Shown here: positions 11,223 through 22,020 of the stretch, piece by piece
How positions within the stretch are numbered: position 1 is the first letter of the stretch
Layout: each line of letters opens with the position of its first letter
Assembly: GCA_963920575.1 (NCBI GenBank)
Contig: OY986973.1
Span: 4,257,054 to 4,321,053 of the forward strand
Reading direction: 5' to 3'
Length of the DNA stretch: 64,000 bases
Origin: Narthecium ossifragum
Lineage: Eukaryota > Streptophyta > Magnoliopsida > Dioscoreales > Nartheciaceae
Notes under the pieces: generated by a model
Told to the model about the DNA's origin: nothing
Databases searched by the model: none
Seen by the model: only the letters and a program-made list of their open reading frames with translations
Made by a program: the position numbers and the translations under genes

Positions 11223-11828
11223 AAGATAAAGAGAGAGAGATCGATGTAGTATGGAGACCTTAAATGGGTATCAAATAATCCAAAATGAGAATCTTAAGAA
11301 CTGTTATTAAAAGCAGTACAAGCGATTCAGACGCTTCAATCGTTGGCTTCTCAACATGAACATGATCCAAACTTGACTTAATAAAACCCCTCGACACTAG
11401 TTTTAATACTTTTAAACACTTCAATAGAGGAGCCTCACTTAATATTCAAAATAAAATCAGTATATAATTTGATGATGAATCCTCATAGTGACAAATCATC
11501 GAATGTTTGAATCTGAGCACAATGGTTGACAATCAAGAGCTTTGGTCCGTATTTAAATTCTTTGATACCATAATTATTTGTAACGGATCATTAGTATTTT
11601 ATGAGTGTTTTTTTCATATACCCAGCTAAATTTCTCTATATCATGGAAAACTATTTGTATTTCCAAAATTTGCATCCCAAGACCTGGGTCTTTGTTTTTT
11701 CCTCTCTTTTTTACGAACATTCAAGTCATGTTAGTCAACTTATGATATATTGATTGCAAAAGATCAAAATATAACTATTTTTTTCAAGATTTGTATTATG
11801 ATGCTTGTGAAAGAGCTTCATCTCGATT
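11223..11828. other. Intergenic DNA, nothing recognised
   Basis: AT-rich sequence between two transposon insertions. No open frame with a domain, no RNA gene and no obvious repeat. Confidence 0.5.
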
Positions 11829-12291
11829 AGATGTGTCGCGTCCCGATCCGTGAAGGCCCAACCGGGCCAGACGACGCGAACCGGAACCTAACTAATGCGG
11901 AAAAGATTTTGCGAGGGGTTCTCTCTAATCTACTGGTCTCCATGAACAATTCATAAGCACCTTTATCATAACAATAATCAGCAACCTCAAAAGATATAAC
12001 ATAATATTCAAATCCTCAAAAGGGTTTACATTAATATACATCACACTCCCGTAGGAGGCTAATTAACAAAAAGGGTGTAGAAGACTATCACCGCTCCTCA
12101 AGCACCGCCAGACGCCGTCGCGCCACAAAACACCTGCCAGGTAGGGGCCACAGAAGAAGAGCTGACGCCTGCACCTGCAAAACGCAACCCGGGTAGGAGT
12201 GAGCATAAAGCTCAGTAAGGTTCTACACTACGACACACAGAAAAGAGGGAACATAACAGTGTCGTCCTCAAGCCAAACTTGGGTGTGCTGC

Positions 12292-13867
12292 TGATACTCC
12301 TTGAAAAGTATCGTAGTCTTAACAAGTACGCAAGAATTAGAAATTTATAATCCAAATCACTAACTAACTACTTTAGGGGTAGTGAGCAGTGAGTCCGAGT
12401 CGATCCACAGGGAAAAAAGAGTATTAAGTCTAATTACCTTGTATAGTTATCAAAAGATTAGAAAAGCAAAGGATTTTTGGGTTTAAACTACTCTTAACTA
12501 ATGATTAAACTAAACTGAATAATAATATGATGAGAAAACGCCAAGAGATTTCTAATTCGTAATAAAGAACTAACTAGGTCTTTCAAGGATGAGAGCAAAT
12601 CGATTAATCATCGATGGTGTTAACTAGTTGATAGGTGAATGGCTAGTTCTCCCTATCACTTAACAAGTTCTGGTTAGGATTCCTCGTCGGCAATGATATC
12701 AAAGAATGGATATTGGTATATAATCAAGATGGTTCTAGCATCTTGAGGTCGCTAAATAGAATATATCAATGATTAGCAGTTAACCTAGTGGTTCTAGCAC
12801 TAGCGTAGTGGTACTAGCACTTATGAAATCCCTAATCTTGAATTAAGATGAATAACGGATTAAGAGTTGGTCATAATGGTTCTAGCATTATGTGCAATGG
12901 TCCTAGCATCACAAGACTCTTAATCTCGAGAAGAAAATCCTCACATCCATGGTTCTAGCATGAATGTTTTGATGAGAATATCTAATCTCAAGCCCTAACA
13001 TGCTCAAGACCTAGATCTAGTGCATATAAGAACAAATCATTCATCCATAATAATAAAAATCACACCAATAGATATAAAGAGAATAAGAATCATCCATTCA
13101 AACCATCAAAATATGTTTACATGCTCAAATCCATAGGTAACCCTAGAAAGATCTCTTATTACATCATAGAAATCCCTAGGGTAGGGTTTAGTTACTCATC
13201 TTCGAGAGGAGATCCATTGATGAAGTGGGCTATTAAAAAGTTCCAAGCCAGCCCCCCCCCCCCACCCACCCCCAATTCGGATTAAATAATCATATATATA
13301 GGGGAACTCTCAAAACTAGGGTTTAGTTGAGTTGGACTCTAGTGCAACTCGGATTTCCTGAGTTGATCATGACAGCCTATTCCAGTCGCAAATGGGTCCA
13401 ATCCGTCCCGAATCTGAAAACGAGTCCAACACGAAAGATGTAGATTAGGAAGTCTTCTATCAGATCCCAAATATTTCATAATATTCGGAGTTATCTAGAA
13501 TATTTGAAGAATATTCTCTTGAGCTTCGACGGTGCAGCTTTCCAGCTTATGTCTCTTCATGTATTCTTTAAATCTGCTATCACACCATCAGGAATATCGA
13601 AAAGTGTCCAACAGAAAAGTTGTAGATATCTTAGTCTTCTACAATATCCCAAAGTTTCAGAATATTTGAACCTTTGTAAAATATCTGAAGAATATATTAC
13701 TGACGGTCGACAAAGTAGTTTATTTAGTCATTTTAGCCGAATTTCCAACATTTCTTCTCAAAGCATGATTAAACCTGAAATCAAATAACAAACTATCAAA
13801 TACAAACACTCTCAGGTTAACAAAGGTAATTTAAGGGGCTTAATTGTGAATATTTAGTGACTCATCA
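12292..13867 (-). mobile_element. Solo LTR, family A (copy 2, nested in LTR-B)
   Basis: A 1,576-bp block reading TGATACTCC to CTCATCA on the plus strand. Its reverse complement matches LTR-A copy 1 at the start (TGATGAGTCAC... ATTAAGCCCCTTAA), at the end (TGAAAAGT.TCG.) and along the body, including at least five GGTTCTAGCA sub-repeats (12720-12960). Flanks GCTGC (12287-12291) and ACTGC (13868-13872) are a 5-bp TSD with one mismatch. LTR-B sequence resumes on both sides. Unlike copy 1 it lacks the ATCGATCTT array. It contains a poly-C tract near 13253-13270. Confidence 0.85.
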
Positions 13868-15523
13868 ACTGCAAGGGCCCCATAACCCTTCACCGATGTC
13901 TCTAGGCATATCCAACCATGGTCACCCCAACGGACTGGGCCCATCCTAGATACACCTAGTGTCGCAGGGTTCCAGCTGCGGTCACCCAAAACGGACTGGG
14001 CCCACACTGGTCGCCACTGCTGCGGGGTTCCAGCTATGGTCACCAAAAACGGACTGGGCCCATACTGGTCGCTTCCGTGGGCAGGAACAAACACTGCCTG
14101 GGCCGGTACTAGCCCCCTCAGCCCCCAAAGAACACAAACCGACACCGGTTGCACCCTCAACTCCCGGCTCGAGGCCGACACGACCTCTAAATCATCGATC
14201 AACATGTATTCAAGTCATCTAAGCCTATCATCGAGATCGACAAAATACTACAATCCAACCTGGACCTTGCTACCCGCCACGGTCCTATAGCTAAATCCGA
14301 GCTACCTGAAAGCCTCGGATCGGCGATCAACCCATCACCCACGCCCTATCCTTATGCATCTAATGCGCAACATAATGCATGCTATGATCATACACATGTA
14401 GGAGGTAAGCATGCAACAGTATGATAAAGATAACATACAAGTCCAATTGAATCGTTGCAGCGATACTACCGACCGCTGCCAACCAATCCGCAGCGGGTCT
14501 CGGCATTACGACGGTACCACAACTGTCAACCGCGGACTACTGCAACGGGAAAAAACCCCAAAAACTCAGATGAACATATAATATAATATTATATGTTCAG
14601 AACATATAATATTATTAAAAACACCAAGATCCTCTAATTAGGGGCTAAGTGACCTCGTCGATCCGATGTCCAAACGACGTCGGATTCGAGATCCAATTTA
14701 GACACCCACAGATAAACATCCTGGAATCAACATATCCAAAACTGGGAAACATCCGACGGTTCGATTACCCGAAAAACACTAATCAAAACTACCAATCTCA
14801 CTAATTACCTTTAATTGCTGCAACGCAGTCCATCCGTAGGAAATTCATAACAAATGATAGGAAACTCAGAAAATTATGAAACCGGTTGGGTCTGAGAGTA
14901 GATTCAAAGCGTTACAACTGTCATGTTCATCATAAGTCAAGATCATACATGTACAGATCGTAAAACACGCCGTAAATCGGCTGTTCTTCCAGAACAAAGT
15001 AACTGGAAAATCCGAGTTTAAACATGTTAAAAACCTACTAAAATCTCCATCAAATCTTATGAAACTTACAATAGAAATTAAGCCAAGCAAGAGGCACCCA
15101 ACCACACCAAGAACACCTAGATCTACCGGCTAGATTAAGAGAAAACCCGTTATTAACCCACGTAGGTAGAAACCTACCGGAAACGCAATCCTCGGCTGAA
15201 TCCCTGCGGTACGAGCACCAAACTGGCTTCAAACCAAGCCAATGATCTTCCTCTCGCTGTCACGAATCCAACGAGCCTTCAAGCACCCAAAGTGATGGCC
15301 GGAGGAGGGAGAACGGAGGGGAAGAAGATGGCTGCCGGAAACGGAGGAAACAGGGCCGCGGTAAGAAGGAAGAAGAAGGAGAAGAGGAAAAGCCAGGGAA
15401 GGGGAAGAAGAAGAGGATAAGGGAGAGGAGAGAAGAGAAAGTCTTCTCTCCCACTGACAGTGGAGAGCGACGACTAACGGCGGCCGTCCTCTCAAAATCC
15501 ACCACCAAGACTTTCTGGCACAG

Positions 15524-15592
15524 GAAGATCGATCTCCTTAGCAAGGAAGATCGATCTCCTTAGCAAGGAAGATCGATCTCCTTTGCCCAGAA
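15524..15592. repeat. 22-bp tandem repeat with AGATCGATCT palindrome in LTR-B
   Basis: AAGATCGATCTCCTT occurs three times with a period of about 22 bp, separated by AGCAAGG. Each unit can pair with the next (AGATCGATCTCCTT with AAGGAAGATCGATCT, one bulge). LTR-B copy 1 has two units in the same place (6555-6600). The palindrome core is the one seen in LTR-A. Confidence 0.8.
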
Positions 15593-15819
15593 ACTCAAAC
15601 TTGGGCTAAAACACAAGCCCAAGCTCGAATCTTCCGATCCGAGTCCACCTAACCATTCTAAACAAACACTAACACAAACACGGCAAGTGTGTGCACACGC
15701 GAGTGTGAAACAAACCGACAATGCGTAATTTACCAAATTGCCCCTTGTGGTCTACAACGAGCCACGGGTCCGACCCAAGCGGTCGGCTCAGGAGTAGAGG
15801 GACATGTCCTCACAATATG

Positions 15820-16151
15820 TGTCCGCCAAATGGCAGCCCAAGGTGTGCTCAGGCCGTGCCCATGCCGGCTCACTAGACTGATGAGCTCGTGCCCGTGCCG
15901 TGCCATCTAGGTTAAATGTTGGCCTATCCCGGGCCATGGCCGAGGCACACGAAAGACCGTGCCGGGCGGGGCCAGCCATGTGCCCCTTAAATCAGTCGGA
16001 GCCCAATTTTTTTCAAAATTCTTCCCCCACTTATTCTCTTTCTTCTTCTCTTTTAACACCCCCCCCCCTCTCGTCTCTCTCTTTTTTAGACAGTCGCTGC
16101 TCGGATCTTCTCCACCCCCACCTTGCCGCCTCGCCACTCGAATCTCACCTC
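15820..16151. other. GC-rich interspersed sequence
   Basis: Rich in GTGCCSG and CCGTGCC words. Similar sequence resumes at about 17440-17515, after the element at 16152-17398, so the two parts were probably one repeat. No protein domain is visible. Confidence 0.4.
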
Positions 16152-17398
16152 TGCCCCTGTTTGGCAACAGGGTAGGAAACGGGGTTAAGGGGGTTAACCC
16201 CATTCTTAAGGTTTTGGGGTTAAGAGGGGTTAAACATGAAAATGGGGTTAAGCTTTTCTCTCTCATTTACATCCATCAAATATATTCTAATATTATTTTG
16301 AAAATGCTAATATATAAAAAATGATAAAATAATATATATTTTTTACATGATGTGGACCAATCATGGTATAACATGTGGCATGTGGCACCTATATATATTA
16401 ATATTTTATTATAATAATATGTTATTGATATTATTTAATATTTTTGTGCATGTTTATCTTTCTATATGCAAATATTTTTGTTAGTCCATAAATATTTTTG
16501 TATGTGTTTTTATGAGCATATAAAAATTTTTGCGCACCCATAATATTTTTTTTATATGCATACTGTATTAAATAATATTATTCATATGTTATTATAATAA
16601 AATATTAATATAAGTGGGTCTACATGTCACACGTCATATCATGATTGGGATGCATCATGCAAAAATTATTTTATTTTATTTTATTATAATAATAAATATT
16701 AAAATATCATTATTATATTAATATAAGTGGGCCCGTATGGGGATGCATTGATGTGTACAACCATTATTTTATATAATTTAATAATTAATATTAAAATATT
16801 ATTATTATTATATTAATATAAGTGGGTATGCATGGGATGCACTAATGTGTACCAACATTATTTTATATTATTTTAATAATAAATATTAAAATATTATTAT
16901 TATATTAATATAAGTGGGTATGCATGGGATGCACTAATGTGTACCAACATTATTCTATATTATTTTAATAATAAATATTAAAAATATTATTATTATATTA
17001 ATATAAGTGGGTATGCATGGGATGCACTAATGTGTACCAACATTATTTTAATAATAAATATTAAAATATTATTATTATATTAATATAAGTGGGCCCGTAT
17101 GGGGATGCATTGATGCAATATTATATATTTTTATAATATTATATATTTTTATACACTTTACGTACAAATATTTTAATTAACTTAATAATTAATTTTAATA
17201 TTATAATCTTAACCCACTAGGTTACCCATTATTATAATTTTATATATTTTATAAATTTTTACTCTTATCCAAAGCTTAACTCACTAATTTACCCCTGTTT
17301 TTAAGCCAAATGTCAAAATGGGTTAAGTCTACCCCATTTCTTATCTCCATTTTTTTACCCCTAACCTTCTTAATCCTAACCCCCAACCAAACAGGGGC
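16152..17398. mobile_element. AT-rich DNA element with GCCCCTGTTTGG inverted ends
   Basis: The left end (GCCCCTGTTTGGCAACAGGG, then GGGGTTAAGG) and the reverse complement of the right end (AGCCCCTGTTTGGTTGGGGGTTAGG) are inverted copies. The ends resemble the 4.2-4.75 kb MITEs, but this copy is 1.25 kb and its interior is an AT-rich tandem array. No transposase is encoded. A Harbinger/Tourist-like origin is inferred from the end sequence. Confidence 0.65.
16603..17120 (+). repeat. About 93-bp AT-rich tandem repeat
   Basis: The marker ATAAGTGGG recurs at about 16610, 16723, 16818, 16910, 17003 and 17084, each followed by a block such as TATGCATGGGATGCACTAAT and then a run of TATTAATAATAAA-type sequence. 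Spacing among the four central units is 92-95 bp; the outer spacings are 113 and 81. The first and last units carry variant blocks (GGGCCCGTATGGGGATGCAT). Confidence 0.85.
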
Positions 17399-17881
17399 TT
17401 ATAGACTTTCACCGCTCGAATTTGCCCACCTCCGCCCCAAGGGCTATGTCTAGACCGGGCTTGGGCTAGAACCGTGCCCGAGCACGAGCCCAGCATGCCC
17501 CGCCTCCCCGTGCCGTGATTAAGCGGAAGGCAGCTATTTGTTAAAAAAAAACAGAAATTTAGATAACATGATGCAAAACTTGAAAATATAGGTGGTTTTT
17601 CATAATATAAGAAAAATTCAAAATTCAACATCAATAATGGTGCTCGATTAGAAATTACAAGCCCAATAATTTAATTCCAAAACAATTATGAGCTTAAATC
17701 AATATAAAAAAATCCACATATGCTATTTTTAAGGACCAAAATTACAATTAACTAATTAAGAGCCCATCTAACCGTCATTTAGACCGCCTTTAACACACGC
17801 TTCCACTAATTAGCGTCCATTTAACGCACCGCCGACGTACTAATTAGCAGCTCACCTTCTCCAAAAAAGTCAAAAGCCCCG
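17399..17881. other. Promoter and upstream region of the ADP-glucose phosphorylase-like gene
   Basis: No coding region. The 5' UTR and promoter of the gene starting at 17882 must lie here. I cannot place a transcription start from sequence alone. Confidence 0.5.
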
Positions 17882-20800
17882 ATGTCGTCTTCTTCTCCGT
17901 CTCGGAGCTCCGAGATCCGCCGGGACCCCGTCCTCGACCGCTGGGTCATCTTCTCACCGTCGAGGTCGCGCCGCCCCTCCGACATTAAATCACACTCCCC
18001 TAGCCCTAATCCTAATCCTAATCCCAACCCTCCCCCGTCGTGCCCTTTCTGTGTCGGCGGCGAGAAAGACTGCGGCCCGGAGATATTCCGGCTGCCGTCG
18101 GTTGGTGATGATGCTGCCTGCGGGTGGAGGGTCAAGGTGATCGAGAACCTGTACCCGGCGCTGAGGAGGGATCTGGAGCCCGAGAGCCTCGGCTCGGATG
18201 GGATGATGCCGACGGGGAGGTGCGCGTGGAGGGGGTTTGGGTTCCACGACGTGGTCATTGAGACGCCGGACCACGAGGCGCGACTGTGGGATCTTGATGC
18301 GGAGGGGGTTACTGATGTGGTTCTTGCGTACAAGGAGCAGGTGGAACGGCTGGCTCGGAACGGGGCAGTCAAGTACGTGCAGGTATTGGATTGGAAACCC
18401 TAATCTTAGTCATAAGATTCCTTCATTCTCTTATGAGTTCAGTCATCGGAGCAGATATAGTTTGATGCCTTTTAAGGTGGTTGTGGAATTATTAGCCAGC
18501 TGTTGGGATTCCACTTTGAGTGCCAAAAGAGTCGGTATTGAACTTGTAATCTCAAGATAAAAGCTCTGTTCTTTATGGGTAATGAGGGGGGAAGAAAGAT
18601 CTAATGTGTAAGGAGTTGCATCTCAGGTCGAAAAATAAGGGATTTAATTCTGTGATCAAATAGTTGTCGGCTTCCTGTCATAAAAAAGTGTCACTTGGAC
18701 CTATCTGCAATATTACGGTGTAGGGCAACCTGTTTTGTAGTTCATTTGGTTGCTTGTTGAAGCTGATGTTGGTTTCTTGTCTAATTCATGAAGGTCTTTA
18801 AGAACTATGGTGCATCTGCTGGAGCATCCATGAACCATTCACACAGTCAGATCATAGGTCTTCCATTAGTTCCTCCCACAGTTACAGCAAGGATGAATAG
18901 CATGAAAGAGCATTTTGATAAGACTGGGGAGTGTAGCCTCTGTGAGGCCCGGACAGAAGATCTTTTGATCAATGAATCAACCCATTTTTTCTCAGTTGTT
19001 CCTTTTGCAGGTTCACATCCTTTTGAGATATGGATCATTCCGCGGGATCATTCTTGTTGTTTCCATGAAATAGACAAGGAAAAGGTAATGTATTTTTCTT
19101 GCTTTTATTCATATATTTTGGCATTTGGAATTTGTCATCTTTTTATGCCACCAAATCTTGCTTATTCATTATAGCTCCTGTTTAATGAATATAGACTATA
19201 TCTTATAAGTTGCTTGGCCTCTGGACTTGCGCATGCGAATTTTCATGGTGTGTGCAATTTGTTTATCATTATGAATTGAGTGTTTCATTCTTAGCTGATC
19301 GATATAGACTGTTCAAATAATCCTTAAGAGATTTATGGATAACATCTAGGGTGCTTAAATAGCTCTTATGTTACATTTAGGTGGTCACTTAAAACGGTTT
19401 GGTTAGCTGCTTTCCAGGAATGTGAAGTAGTGAGCCAGTGTTGTGATCAGGACGTTGCCATAAATACATTGTGGTCTAGATTACTAGTAAATATTCTTCT
19501 AAATGAATATGGGGGCTTTAAGTGATGGACTGTTTTCATGCCTAGAGAGATTTCTACTGGACAAGAATACATCAGTTGGCCTTTAGTCATATGCCTTCTT
19601 CTTTTCTTTTTACTCGTATTCTTTGTTTGACAGAACTTGTTAGTCACATGTGATGGTTTATGAGGCGAATAGTAGGAGCTTCCTTGGGTTGGCCTAGGTT
19701 GATATAGCGAGGTTAAATCAATCTTAACAAATTGCAATTCAGCCGCTCTCTTCTCATATCTGACTTTGCCGCCTTCTTGCTCCTGATGATGTTCATTTTA
19801 CTGGTAAAATTGCCCTATGTATTGTATTCTTCTCTTTATTCTTTCCATCCTTTCTAATCCTCTCATGTCCTCATCACCTTCTTGACCTTTTCTTACTGGT
19901 CAATACTGCAGCATGCTATACTTATCAAATTCCCCTAGATCTTCCTTCATGAATGAACATGCTTCTACAATAGCAACAATATTTGAGCCCCATTTTCCCT
20001 GCAAAAAATCTAGACATAGTGACTGCTAGTTTGAGGCTTCAATTAGGCCTTGAAGCAACTGGATGCTGATTCAAGCCCAATTATGCTTCGGTGCCCTTCT
20101 GCACATTTGGTACCGAGTCCGAGATGGGATTGCCTCACTCGAACATGGACCTGTAAGGCTGTAACCATTGCGGAATATTTCTTGGACATAGTTAATTTGG
20201 AGTTCAAAAGGAAACCATTGTATAATTCTTTTCATCAGCTTGTCTGATTGAGTATTACTACCTCATTACTTAATAAAATTGTAACTCTCGCAATCCATTC
20301 GGGCAGGGGTTCCTAAATAATATGCTTGCTTAATTGCACAAATATAGACTAACAATGAAGGAATCCCATTAATCTCATATTTTCATTTAAGTTCGCAGAA
20401 TATGAAGTGGTGGGACTCTTTGAACCTTGAAATGCTGCAAAAAATAGGTGAAACAAGAGGAAAAAAATATTGTTGAATGTTTAGAAATCTTGGGATGATT
20501 CATTTGTTCATAAAGTTACTGTAAATCAGAATATGAGCAAGCAACATACAATGTTGGGCATGATTTAGCATCTAAACTCGGTAGTCCTATGACTGTCATA
20601 TTATGTATGCATCATTTCATCCCTAGGCTTGTCAAATACACCAACATTTTATTCCCTTCGCTGTAGGCTTGGTTAGAAGAGATCCTCTAAAACTAGAGAG
20701 AATCATGGTTTCAAGATATAACCTCTGTATATATTCTGGCTTTTTTTCTTCTTCTCTCTCTCTCTCTTTGTACCTTAAATTCCAACTAGTAATCTCATAC

Positions 20801-21082
20801 TCCAATAATGCCCTGAATTGCAAACAGGCTTTGGATTTTAGTGGTTTATTGAAGCTCATGCTCCTCAAGTTATCACGGGAGCTGAACGACCCACCATTCA
20901 ATTTCATGATTCACTCGGCACCATTTGAGCTGCAACCATCCGCCTTTCCTTACACTCATTGGTTTCTTCAAATTGTTCCTGAGCTGAATGTATTTGGGGG
21001 CTTTGAGATTGGAAGCGGGTGTTATATCAATACTGTCTTCCCAGAGGATGCAGTAAAGGTCTTGCATGGTGTAAGTAACTGA
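17882..21082 (+). CDS. GalT/HIT-family ADP-glucose phosphorylase-like protein
   Basis: Exons 17882-18382, 18794-19084 and 20828-21082 join in frame to 348 aa, with GT-AG introns of 411 and 1,743 bp, both in phase 0. The protein matches the plant GalT-like family (Arabidopsis At5g18200, about 350 aa). Members of that family transfer a nucleotidyl group from ADP-glucose to phosphate rather than running the Leloir uridylyl transfer; that function is known for the family and inferred here. Visible features are RRDPVLDRWV near the N-terminus, a CPFC zinc motif (C54, C57), a second CSLC pair in exon 2, and the HIT active site HSHSQ at 182-186, where the second His is the nucleophile. The C-terminus (HWFLQIVPELNVFGGFEIGSG) is also typical. 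An (Asn-Pro) repeat at 42-50 comes from a CCTAAT microsatellite. Exon 1 is much more GC-rich than exons 2 and 3. The gene converges on MET1, with stops about 0.94 kb apart. Confidence 0.9.
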
Positions 21083-22020
21083 TAGTATCAGCTTCTTAGA
21101 TATAGTTGTCAAATTTATTGGGTTGGAAGATCTGCTGTGATTGTGTGCCGCCAGTCCCGAGTATACTGTCTGGGATATCTATCCTGGTTACACCTTAAGG
21201 CATCTATGTTAATATAGTTGTCTCCCTGTAAGATACATTGTTGAGATCCTTGCAGCTTTTTGTATATTCATGGAGTCCACTGAAGTAATGATACGATTTT
21301 TGGGAGCTATCCCTGTAAGATAAATTGTTGAGATCCTTGCAGTTTTGTGTATATTAATGTAGTCTACTGAGGTAATGATACGATTTCCGGGAGCTCTAGG
21401 CGCTTCCTCAGAGCCATGGAAACATTTCTCTCAGTGATGCATACTTATGATTGCCTGACGGTTGCAATGATGCTCAGATCTTTTGGGTTCTGATTGTAGG
21501 CTCCTGAGCTCGTCTATTTGTGATTTGAAACGAGCATGGAAGGGATGCTGCTTCTCAATTGCCGCAGAAAATATATTGGTCGTCATGAAGGAACAACAAC
21601 AACGTGAACAGAACTGAACTGTTGTGACCAGGGAAGCTTAACATTGCCACTCAAAAAATTCAGCTTAACATTGCCACTCAAAAAATTCTTAGAATTTTGA
21701 CCATGTATCTTGAAAAGAATCCAACTTTTGAAGAAGGAAGCATCAATTTTGAACGTGCCTTTTTGACCTGTCCTATAATACAATTGCAGATTACATATAG
21801 TACAGTAAGATAAGGGAATGATCGTAGGACAAAATAACTATACACCCTTCCTCTTAAAACTCTTTAAAAGCATAGAGATCCAATGATGGAGGCAATGGCT
21901 TCTCAGGTCACCAGAGTGGCTTGCTGTATCTGCTTCTTGAGGCTTGGAAAACATGCCACAAGGTTAGAGAGAATCATCATTGCTGTCTTTCTGTGCAATG
22001 TGATTCAAAGCAACAGACTC
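21083..22020. other. Convergent 3' UTR interval
   Basis: Holds the 3' ends of the GalT-like gene (plus) and MET1 (minus). A roughly 110-bp segment is imperfectly duplicated in tandem (about 21190-21300 and 21305-21400; both contain TTGTTGAGATCCTTGCAG and AATGATACGATTT). A short duplication of CTTAACATTGCCACTCAAAA occurs near 21638 and 21663. No further gene is seen. Confidence 0.6.

Larger units (their letters stand above)
11834..15814 (-). mobile_element. Solo LTR, family B (copy 2, inverted, interrupted)
   Basis: The reverse complement starts TGTGAGGACATGTCC and ends CGGGACGCGACA, matching LTR-B copy 1 through most of its length (including GTTCTACACTACGACACACAG at 12220-12240 and the pyrimidine-rich tract near 15300-15440). 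Flanks AGATG (11829-11833) and ATATG (15815-15819) form a 5-bp TSD with one mismatch. Subtracting the nested LTR-A leaves about 2,400 bp, the same size as copy 1. It carries three AAGATCGATCT motifs instead of two. Confidence 0.85.

Noticed and set aside
6324..15814. LTR-B copies as the inverted ends of one giant DNA transposon
   Set aside because: Each copy has its own 5-bp duplication and TG...CA ends, which fits two independent solo LTRs.
16024..16324. A coding frame at 15959-16324
   Set aside because: It crosses the boundary of the 16152 element and has no domain.
17821..18372. A 183-codon minus-strand open frame
   Set aside because: It lies antisense to exon 1 of the GalT-like gene, has no domain, and is long only because that exon is GC-rich.
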